Shown here: one piece after another, positions 1 to 5,190 of the stretch
How the letters are laid out: the number at the start of each line of letters is the position of its first letter
Position numbering within the stretch: the stretch's first letter is position 1
Source of the DNA: an uncultured bacterium
GTDB taxonomy: Bacteria; Edwardsbacteria; AC1; EtOH8
NCBI GenBank assembly: GCA_937958665.1
Contig: CALGNM010000119.1
Location: 1-5,199 of the forward strand
Direction of reading: 5' to 3'
DNA length: 5,199 bases
Translations under genes and position numbers: made by a program
Notes under the pieces: generated by a model
What the model was told of the DNA's origin: nothing
Seen by the model: only the letters and a program-made list of their open reading frames with translations
The model's database searches: none

Positions 1-45
1 CCACCGAGATCTACACTCTTTCCCTACACGACGCTCTTCCGATCT
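1..45 (+). other. Illumina P5/TruSeq read-1 adapter remnant (not genomic)
   Basis: This stretch reads as the 3' part of the P5 flow-cell oligo joined to the TruSeq read-1 primer site. It contains ACACTCTTTCCCTACACGAC and ends in GCTCTTCCGATCT, directly before the insert. It is library-construction sequence left in the assembly. Everything at and below base 45 should be trimmed. The gene running into it from the right is cut here, and residues read from this stretch are artefacts. Confidence 0.98.
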
Positions 46-503
46 CCCCGGTGCTCGGCCGAGAAGAAGAAATAGACCAGGGTGGTCAGCACCCCGGCCA
101 CGAACAGAAGGTTGTTCAGCGAGTTCAGGGGGATGGCGGTGGCCTGGACCTGGGCCATCACGTCGGCCGACAGCTGGGCCATCACCGTCAGCCCGGCCCC
201 GATGCCCACCACGAACGACAGGGGGAAGCGGATCAGCCAGTTCAGCTTGCGGGAAAAGGCGAAGAACACCAGCAGCCCCAGCAGCCCCGGAATCAGCAGG
301 TAGAACTTGTGGGAGAAGTCGGTGTAAAGGGGGTTGACCAGGTTGGGCAGGACCACGTTGTGATATTCGGCGGCCACGAAATAACCGGCCGAGATCCCCA
401 CGTAGACGTGCTCGGCGAACTTGTAGAGGGGGTTGTCCTTGTACAGGAAGCTGTAGATGCACAGCACCAGCAGGGCCGCCAGCCAGGTTCCGAACAGGGC
501 CAT
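46..503 (-). CDS. Polytopic membrane protein of unknown function, 3' end lost at the adapter
   Basis: The genomic part gives residues 1-152 plus most of codon 153. The reading frame then continues into adapter and ends in an artificial DRKSVV tail, so the true C-terminus is unknown. Hydrophobic segments lie at about residues 4-22, 67-84, 92-112 and 130-147, with a weaker one near 33-51, suggesting four or five membrane helices. A polar stretch after the first helix (YKDNPLYKFAEHVYVGISAG, residues 21-40) looks like a family signature. I recall similar 'NP-[FL]-Y-[RK]-FAEH' segments in uncharacterised bacterial membrane proteins, but could not check this. The start is supported by AGGAGGG at 512-518, 8 nt upstream and inside the end of the previous gene. 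Only 1 nt separates it from that gene's stop codon, so the two are very likely co-translated. Function unknown; by context it is a subunit or partner of the upstream membrane proteins. Confidence 0.85.
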
Positions 504-504
504 C

Positions 505-1350
505 TTACTTGCCCTCCTTCCTTTTACGGGTGGCGAAGTAGGCGATGTTGCCGATGACGATGAAGGCGATGATCAGAAAGTGTCCCAGGCTCTGGGCCGA
601 CATCCCGGTGGCCGCCTGCCCCGGCCGGCCGATCAGAATCTCATACTCGGCCGCCCCCCTCATTCCGCCCATCAGGCCCTGCAGTTGGTTGGACTGGAGG
701 TAGGCCGAGAACTCCGGGGCCGACACCGCGGTGCAGCCCCCGGTCACCGGGACCCTGAAGCGCTGCCAGGCGTATTGGATCCACATCAGCAGGCCGGGGT
801 CGCCGGCCGAGAAGGACACCACCGCCGCCAGGTCCTTAAGCGACCGAACCCGCCTCATCAGCGGCAGGGTGTCGGTGCGGTTGCGGTAGTAGTCCTGGGG
901 GAAGGCATCATAGATATTCTGGGCCATGGACACCACCACCACGTACTGCCCGGACTTGTAGCCCAGGTTGACGTAATCGGTGCCGTATTTTTTGTCCGGA
1001 AAATCCCGGCGGATCACCCCGGCGATCTGCCGCTCGATCAGGGGGATCCCGGTGACCCAGTGGCCCATCATCACCACCTTGAGGTTTTTGGACATGGCAT
1101 GCCGGAGCATGGCCTCGGCCAGGGGGTGGAGCTCCGGCATCGAGCCCGGGTCGTAGTCCCAGGAGAACAGCACCGGGGTGCCGGCCGGCAGGCTGTCGAT
1201 CAGCTGGTAGGCCCGCCGGACGTCCTGGGAGACCGTCACCGGCATCTTGAGGTCCATCAGCAGGGCGGCGGCCACCACCAGGGCCATGGCCAGGAAGATC
1301 CAGCGGCGGTCGATCTGGACCAGCCGGGACATCAGGCTTTTGAATCCCAT
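505..1350 (-). CDS. Bitopic-anchored conserved hypothetical protein, large probable extracytoplasmic domain
   Basis: A 281-aa protein of unknown function. An N-terminal helix (about residues 17-34) follows a basic stretch with RR at 15-16. A second helix (about 257-273) is followed by RKRK. Both ends are therefore predicted inside, which places residues about 35-255 outside the cytoplasmic membrane. The middle alternates strand-like and helical stretches like an alpha/beta fold. It carries motifs that look conserved rather than random: FSWDYDPGSMPEL (62-74), KYGTDYVNLGYKSGQ (121-135), GGCTAVSAP (204-212) and QLQGLMGGMRGAAEYE (222-237). There is no catalytic signature that I can name. The start is supported by a strong GGGGGAGGT site with its core 8 nt upstream, inside the end of the preceding gene, whose stop lies 2 nt before this ATG. 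The gene is complete and both flanking genes are membrane proteins, so a membrane complex is likely. The topology is inferred from the positive-inside rule only. Confidence 0.9.
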   Translation of the reverse strand: MGFKSLMSRLVQIDRRWIFLAMALVVAAALLMDLKMPVTVSQDVRRAYQLIDSLPAGTPVLFSWDYDPGSMPELHPLAEAMLRHAMSKNLKVVMMGHWVTGIPLIERQIAGVIRRDFPDKKYGTDYVNLGYKSGQYVVVVSMAQNIYDAFPQDYYRNRTDTLPLMRRVRSLKDLAAVVSFSAGDPGLLMWIQYAWQRFRVPVTGGCTAVSAPEFSAYLQSNQLQGLMGGMRGAAEYEILIGRPGQAATGMSAQSLGHFLIIAFIVIGNIAYFATRKRKEGK

Positions 1351-1352
1351 CT

Positions 1353-2015
1353 TCAGCTACCTCCCCCGGTGGTCAGGTAGGAGCGCTCGATGCCCAGCAT
1401 CATCCGCAGGGCCATTGACACCGCGCCCAGGGCCGCCCCGATCTTGATGCCCCGCTGCCCGGCGGCGTTGGGGATATCCATGATCCACTGGGTCAGCGAC
1501 TCCAGGGCGCCCGGGAACCTGGACCCCACCCAGGGCAGGTGCTGCCACAGGTGGTTGCCCAGGGGGATCCGCCCCACCATGATGATCACCGCCGCCACCA
1601 ACAGCAGGGTGGCCTCCTTGTTGCGGGCCCGAAAGGCCCGGTAGGCGGCCGAGGCGATGAAAAAGGCCAGCAGGGAGAACATGGCCGCCGAGAGCGGGGC
1701 CATCACATTGTCGTACAGCCAGTAGTAGGCGGTCCCTTCATTGATGCCCCAGCCGAGGCCGATTATCATCATCCCGACCAGGCAGGCCAGCAGGACCAGG
1801 CTGTAGGGCCAGCCGGCCTGGCGCTGGCGGATCTTGGCGGCGTGCACCTGGATCAGGTTGCCGATGCCCAGCACCAGGGTGAAGGCCACGATGATGATCT
1901 CCCAGGACTGCATCTCCTGGGCCGAGGCGGCCACCGCATGGTGGGGCACGAAGAAGGCCAGTATCATGTAGAAGCCGGCCAGGAAGGTGATGATCAGCGG
2001 CAGGGTTTTCTTCAT
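1353..2015 (-). CDS. Six-helix integral membrane protein of unknown function
   Basis: A 220-aa, strongly hydrophobic protein. Likely membrane helices are at about residues 4-24, 38-57, 71-89, 102-125, 135-150 and 190-207. The basic loop KIRQRQ (61-66) and the segment YRAFRARNK (125-133) give charge cues for orientation. Between helices five and six lies an amphipathic loop rich in W, P and G (about 152-188). The C-terminal tail GIERSYLTTGGGS (208-220) follows the last helix. The start is supported by a TAGGGGGA element 7 nt upstream that overlaps the stop codon of the preceding gene. The intergenic gap is 12 nt. No transporter or enzyme signature is visible, so the function is unknown. The position between two other membrane proteins suggests a structural or channel-like subunit of a shared complex, which is inference from context alone. 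Confidence 0.88.
   Translation of the reverse strand: MKKTLPLIITFLAGFYMILAFFVPHHAVAASAQEMQSWEIIIVAFTLVLGIGNLIQVHAAKIRQRQAGWPYSLVLLACLVGMMIIGLGWGINEGTAYYWLYDNVMAPLSAAMFSLLAFFIASAAYRAFRARNKEATLLLVAAVIIMVGRIPLGNHLWQHLPWVGSRFPGALESLTQWIMDIPNAAGQRGIKIGAALGAVSMALRMMLGIERSYLTTGGGS
1359..1367 (-). promoter_or_regulatory. Strong ribosome binding site for the 281-aa protein, inside the upstream gene
   Basis: The coding strand reads GGGGGAGGT, with the GGAGGT core ending 8 nt before the ATG at 1350. The site lies wholly within the last codons of the 220-aa membrane protein, whose stop is at 1353-1355. It fixes the start codon and implies translational coupling. Confidence 0.85.
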
Positions 2016-2022
2016 GGTCTCG

Positions 2023-2030
2023 TCCCCCTA
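2023..2030 (-). promoter_or_regulatory. Ribosome binding site overlapping the upstream stop codon
   Basis: The coding strand reads TAGGGGGA. Its first three bases are the stop codon of the FnIII/DUF6754-like gene, and the purine run serves the next ATG at 2015, 7 nt downstream. The arrangement suggests termination-reinitiation coupling. Confidence 0.75.
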
Positions 2031-3194
2031 TTGTGAGGCCAGCCAGCGGCTGACGAAGAAGTGCAGGGCGGGGTATTTGAGGGCCAGGGTCTCCAGAATC
2101 ACCCCCAGTATGATCAGGCCGAGGGCCAGGGCCTTGCCCCAGTCCTGGGCCTTGATGGTGCCCATCAGCACCGGTTCCTGGGACAGGTAGGCCGAGGCGG
2201 CGTAGATCTCCTCGCCGATCAGGGTGTAGTCGCAGGCCGCCACGAAGAAGGGCAGCTGGGTGATCATGGCCGTTCCGGCGATCTGGATGGCCCCGGTGGC
2301 GTAGCCGGTCTCGGCCAGGATCAGGGACTCGGCGTAGAAGGTGCCGATCATGAAGTTGGCGGCCGGCTTCTCCCGCAGCATCATTCCGTCCACCCCGGCG
2401 GTGTAGGCGAACTGCTCGTTGGTCAGGTAGCGGATCCGCTCGGCCCGGTAGGCGTCGGGCCGGCCGGCGTTCAGGCAGCTGGCCCGGACTATCTCCTGGG
2501 CCAGGGTCATCACCAGCGGGTCGGAGCAGGGCACCAGCAGGGGGGTCTCGTACTCGGCGGCCTTGCCGGCCACCCGGCCCAGGATCACCAGGGAGGCCAG
2601 GGTCTGGATGTCGGACACCGCCGACAGTCCGCCCGAGGGCAGGTACAGGATGGGCCGGCCCATCTCGGTGGCCCGGCCGATGGCCTCGTCCACCGCCGAC
2701 AGCCCGGCGATCTTCCGGACGAACAGGGCCGCCCCGTGCCGGGCCCGCCAGATGAAGAACAGCAGCAGCCCGGAGAAGGCCGCCAGGGCTGCCAGCAGGC
2801 TCCACCGCTGGGTGTTGAACCAGGACCCCGCCGGCACCACCGCCTGACTGACTTGGGAGGCCGTCAAGGTCTCGCCATCATATACCTCCAGCCGGTAGTA
2901 GTACTGAAGGCCGTTGGTCAGCCCTTGGTCATAATACTCGGATATCCCGGACACCAGCTCGGCCACCGGGGAAAAGGGGCCATCGGGGGATTCGGCCCGC
3001 ATCAGGCGCTGCAGAGACTCCGGCCGGGTCGGAGCGGTCCAGCTGACCCGGATCTCACCTCCGGCATCGTTGGGAACGTCCCGGGCCTCCAGCCAGATCT
3101 TCGAAGAACTGGCGGCTTGTTCCCAAGCCGAAAAGTCGCCGCCATAGGCCGCCCCGGCCAGCAGACAAGCGGCCAGCAGAGCAACGGTCCTCAT
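2028..3194 (-). CDS. Membrane protein: signal peptide, FnIII-like domain, TM helix and DUF6754-like domain
   Basis: A complete 388-aa protein. Residues 1-18 look like a Sec signal peptide (MRTVALL core, AYG end). Residues about 33-119 resemble a fibronectin type III domain: strand-like ASSSKIWLEARDV, IRVSWTAP, then YYDQGLTNGLQYYYRLEVYD (88-107), the typical Y-x-D and Y-Y-R-L strands. A membrane helix at 131-149 is followed by RARHG, so the next part should be cytoplasmic. Residues about 155-350 contain YLPSGGLSAVSDIQTLASL (184-202), LVPCSDPLVM (220-229) and KPAANFMIGTFYAESLILAE (276-295). From memory I associate this pattern with the DUF6754 family, of unknown function. A second hydrophobic stretch near 301-320 may dip into the membrane, and a final helix lies at 354-372. 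The start has an AGGA site at 3203-3206, 8 nt upstream. It heads the tight four-gene membrane block. The domain layout is well supported; the DUF6754 name is moderate confidence. Confidence 0.85.
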   Translation of the reverse strand: MRTVALLAACLLAGAAYGGDFSAWEQAASSSKIWLEARDVPNDAGGEIRVSWTAPTRPESLQRLMRAESPDGPFSPVAELVSGISEYYDQGLTNGLQYYYRLEVYDGETLTASQVSQAVVPAGSWFNTQRWSLLAALAAFSGLLLFFIWRARHGAALFVRKIAGLSAVDEAIGRATEMGRPILYLPSGGLSAVSDIQTLASLVILGRVAGKAAEYETPLLVPCSDPLVMTLAQEIVRASCLNAGRPDAYRAERIRYLTNEQFAYTAGVDGMMLREKPAANFMIGTFYAESLILAETGYATGAIQIAGTAMITQLPFFVAACDYTLIGEEIYAASAYLSQEPVLMGTIKAQDWGKALALGLIILGVILETLALKYPALHFFVSRWLASQ

Positions 3195-3281
3195 TCGTTT
3201 ATTCCTGTTGTGGTTAATTAAAGATGCCCGGCGCGATTTATGATCCCACCGGACATTGATGGCGTTTCCCCGGGGCGCGGG

Positions 3282-3671
3282 CTACTTTTCCGGCCCCGGT
3301 TTCATTTGTTCGATGATCCGGACGGCCTCCTCCCGGGTGTTGCAGATATTGGATTCCAGCCCGGCCTTCCGGGAGGCGGTGCGCACCGTCATCCGGCTCG
3401 CCGCATTCTCGCCGTAGCGGGCGAACCCCAGGATGTGGTCCTTGAACACCTCCCGGGACCGCCGCCCGTAATATTCGCTGATCTGGGCCCCGATGTGAAG
3501 GCCATCAATCCGGGACACCAAGTATACCGGGTGGCCCAAACTCTTGAACTGCTCCAGATTCAAGCGAATGAACTCGTCAACATCCTGCTCGGTGGCCACG
3601 CTGAAGTCGTCCTCGGTGAATAGGATGTTCCGCTCCGGATCGAAATCAAATTTTATGCTCTGGGCGCTCAT
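3282..3671 (-). CDS. Small STAS/SpoIIAA-like protein (tentative)
   Basis: A 129-aa soluble protein with no signal peptide or membrane helix. The order of elements is a strand FDFDPERNILFTEDDFSVA (8-26), an acidic helix EQDVDEFIRLNLEQF (28-42), a buried strand HPVYLVSRIDGLHIGA (47-62), a basic helix with RRSREVFKDH (70-79), a strand ILGFARYGEN (80-89), then SNICNTREEAVRIIEQM (107-123). This matches the general pattern of the SpoIIAA-like STAS/SEC14 group, including the final 'F/N-x-T-x-EEA' helix, and the length is typical. The phosphorylatable Ser of true anti-anti-sigma factors (D-S-S/T-G context) is not evident, so a phospho-switch role is not supported. The start has a GGAGG site at 3683-3687, 11 nt upstream. 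The gene sits between a soluble KOW-like protein and a membrane block, with 66- and 87-nt spacers, wider than the spacing downstream. The family call is by eye. Confidence 0.8.
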   Translation of the reverse strand: MSAQSIKFDFDPERNILFTEDDFSVATEQDVDEFIRLNLEQFKSLGHPVYLVSRIDGLHIGAQISEYYGRRSREVFKDHILGFARYGENAASRMTVRTASRKAGLESNICNTREEAVRIIEQMKPGPEK

Positions 3672-3688
3672 GATCTTGTCTGCCTCCG

Positions 3689-3707
3689 CCGGTAAAAATC
3701 CAACCGG
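3689..3707 (-). other. Small inverted repeat next to the STAS-like gene's ribosome binding site
   Basis: On the coding strand a 5-bp stem CCGGT/ACCGG encloses a 9-nt loop, TGGATTTTT. It ends 1 nt before the GGAGG site at 3683-3687. A perfect 10-bp palindrome, GGTCCGGACC, lies just upstream at 3708-3717. The two could compete as RNA structures. In GC-rich sequence such short stems occur by chance, so a regulatory role is only a possibility. Confidence 0.3.
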
Positions 3708-3737
3708 GGTCCGGACCTGGAACCTTCCCTCACCCGG

Positions 3738-4859
3738 TCAGTCCTCGATCAGTTCCACGTTGGCCCGGGGGACCACCGCCTTGGAGCCGTCCTCGAAGGC
3801 CACCTCCAGCACCCGGGCATGGCTCTCCGACTCCAGCTGCTGCAGCTCGTGGGGCAGGGCCGAGACCTTGCCGATCTTGCCGAAATAGGGCGGCCGGATC
3901 ACCCGGATGGCGCTGCCGATGTCCATTCCCCCCTCCTCCTTGGCGGCCTCCCCGCCGGCCGGACTGCCGTCGTGGGGGATGATCACCTCGGGCCGCATCA
4001 CCCCGGCCCGGATCTGGGTGGCCCCGTTGACCGAGGCCTTGAGGCCCTCCTTGGACTTCAGCAGTTTGAACGTCTTGGCGGCCATGGTCATCTGGCCAAA
4101 ACCCTCGGTGATCATCAGGGTGGTGCCCACCTCCTCGTGGCCGGTGATGGCCACCCCGATATCGTAGCCCATGAACTTCTTGAGGTCGGCGTCATCGATG
4201 CCTCCCACCACCACCGCCCTGGCCCCCACCTCAACCGCCTTCTTCAGGGCCTCGTACCGAACCAATGAGCCCCCGATCACCACCTTGCCCCGGCATTCCG
4301 GGGTCAGCTGGGCGGTGGTCAGCTCCTGGGAGGGGTCGGACACCACCACCTTGATCTCCCCGTTGGTCTCGCCGCCCACTCCGAAGATGCCCTGGACGAA
4401 GGTACCCTCGGTCTCCACCGTCGCCCCCTCCGATTCGCTGACCTCGGTCACCCGGCCGTCGATGTAGGCCCTGATCTGGACCGGCATGGGGGGCTCCCGT
4501 AAAATCACCTGGCCGGTGATGCTGGAGATGGATTCGATGGTCCCGGCCACCGGGGCCTTGCAGGTGCTCTTGAACAGCCCGAAGAACCCCTTGCTCTCGG
4601 CGATGGCCTCATCCTTGGCCACCGGGTCGCCGATCTTCTTGAGCATGTGGGAGGGGACGTCCTCGGCCAGCAGGCCCAACAGCCCGGAGACATTCACCGG
4701 CTGGACGTTCCCCGGCAGTTCGGTCCTGGCCACTATCTGGTCTGAGTTGACCCTGTCGCCTTTTTTAACGATCACCTGTCCTTTCAACGGAAGCCGGCGA
4801 TCCTTTCTGATCATGGTCCTCTCGGTCACCTTGAGGCCGGGAGTGTAAGCATGTGCCAT
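3738..4859 (-). CDS. Conserved hypothetical protein with lipoyl/biotinyl-like segments and a C-terminal KOW-like barrel
   Basis: A complete 373-aa soluble protein without signal peptide or membrane helix. Residues about 22-49 (LPLKGQVIVKKGDRVNSDQI) and about 97-119 (KSTCKAPVAGTIESISSITG) look like the two halves of a barrel-sandwich hybrid (lipoyl/biotinyl-like) fold, as in RnfC-type N-terminal regions. No lipoylation or biotinylation lysine motif (DKA, MKM) is seen. Residues about 190-295 form an alpha/beta segment with GKVVIGGSLVRYEALKKAVE and ARAVVVGGIDD. An acidic, glycine-rich linker (about 298-314) leads to PPYFGKIGKV and KAVVPRANVELIE (360-372), resembling a KOW-type small barrel. The start has AGAAGGA at 4868-4874, 8 nt upstream. 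It follows the MutL-like gene by 70 nt. Function unknown; a cytoplasmic adaptor or nucleic-acid/protein-binding scaffold is possible, but nothing in the sequence decides it. Confidence 0.88.
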   Translation of the reverse strand: MAHAYTPGLKVTERTMIRKDRRLPLKGQVIVKKGDRVNSDQIVARTELPGNVQPVNVSGLLGLLAEDVPSHMLKKIGDPVAKDEAIAESKGFFGLFKSTCKAPVAGTIESISSITGQVILREPPMPVQIRAYIDGRVTEVSESEGATVETEGTFVQGIFGVGGETNGEIKVVVSDPSQELTTAQLTPECRGKVVIGGSLVRYEALKKAVEVGARAVVVGGIDDADLKKFMGYDIGVAITGHEEVGTTLMITEGFGQMTMAAKTFKLLKSKEGLKASVNGATQIRAGVMRPEVIIPHDGSPAGGEAAKEEGGMDIGSAIRVIRPPYFGKIGKVSALPHELQQLESESHARVLEVAFEDGSKAVVPRANVELIED

Positions 4860-4888
4860 ATTTTATATCCTTCTTATTATTTCCGTTT

Positions 4889-4909
4889 GGGTCACGGACA
4901 GCCGTGCCC
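4889..4909 (-). other. Intergenic hairpin between the MutL-like and KOW-like genes
   Basis: The coding strand reads GGGCACGG, loop CTGT, then CCGTGACCC. This is an 8-bp stem with one bulged A. It lies 20 nt after the MutL-like stop codon and 14 nt before the ribosome binding site of the next gene. No T-run follows (the next bases are AAACGG), so it is not a standard intrinsic terminator. It could be a processing or stabilising hairpin, or a weak attenuator, within the operon. Confidence 0.5.
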
Positions 4910-4929
4910 TGCTGTGCTATCGGGATTCC

Positions 4930-5156
4930 CTATTTGGGATAGACCTTCAGAGCCTGGTTCCATTCGGTCAGCTTCCGGATCCGCTCCCTGCGGTCCTCGG
5001 GCACTGCCAGCGGCCGGCCCCGGCCGTCCAGGATGACGCCCACCGTGCCTCCCTCCAAGGTGGCCGACAGTTCCTTGCCCCGTCCGGCCCCGACATCGAA
5101 GCCCTTGGCCGGAATGATGGTGGCCTGGACCTTCTCCGGCCCCAGCGGGATCAGGC
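4930..5156 (-). CDS. C-terminal fragment of a glutamate mutase L (GlmL/MutL)-like protein, 5' end lost at the adapter
   Basis: Only the last 74 codons plus two bases are genomic. Any longer translation starts with an adapter artefact. The visible part shows PAKGFDVGAGRGKEL (15-29 of the fragment), TLEGGTVGVILDGRGRPL (32-49) and then VPEDRRERIRKLTEWNQALK. This 'GFDVGAG... GG-x-VG-x-I-x-D-x-RGRPL-x-x-P' pattern matches what I recall of the C-terminus of the GlmL/MutL family. These are ASKHA-fold, ATPase-like proteins associated with B12-dependent glutamate mutase in some anaerobes but also widespread without it. The family is several hundred residues long, so most of the protein, including any nucleotide-binding motifs, lies beyond the contig. 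No mutase subunit is visible here. It precedes the KOW-like gene in the same direction and is probably the upstream member of the same operon. This MutL is unrelated to the mismatch-repair MutL. Confidence 0.65.
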
Positions 5157-5190
5157 AGATCGGAAGAGCACACGTCTGAACTCCAGTCAC
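5157..5190 (+). other. Illumina TruSeq read-2 (P7-side) adapter (not genomic)
   Basis: The sequence starts AGATCGGAAGAGC and continues with ACACGTCTGAACTCCAGTCA plus a final C, an exact TruSeq index-adapter sequence. The first A may be the A-tail or a genomic base. Read on the minus strand this stretch encodes TGVQTCALPI, a familiar adapter-derived contaminant peptide. Confidence 0.98.

Noticed and set aside
457-1380. 307-codon plus-strand open frame
   Set aside because: It is antisense to the 281-aa protein, is rich in H, G, Q and P, has no plausible fold and has no convincing ribosome binding site.
1738-2805. 355-codon minus-strand open frame
   Set aside because: It spans two well-supported genes in a different frame and has a G/R/P/D-rich shadow composition.
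2061-3221. 386-codon plus-strand open frame
   Set aside because: It is antisense to the FnIII/DUF6754-like gene, and its translation is a low-complexity G/Q/H/P-rich string with no domain. GC-rich coding on the other strand produces such frames.
3268-3275. CCCCGGGG palindrome after the STAS-like stop codon as a terminator
   Set aside because: It has no loop and no following T-run. It is more likely a chance palindrome in GC-rich sequence.
3195-3281. Possible promoter in the 87-nt gap (AT-rich CATAAA and TTTAATTAA)
   Set aside because: There is no -35 element at a proper distance from either AT-rich hexamer. An internal promoter is possible but not supported.
4930-5156. DNA mismatch-repair MutL
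   Set aside because: The name is shared, but the RGRPL-type C-terminus matches the glutamate mutase L family and shows none of the repair MutL C-terminal endonuclease or dimerisation motifs.
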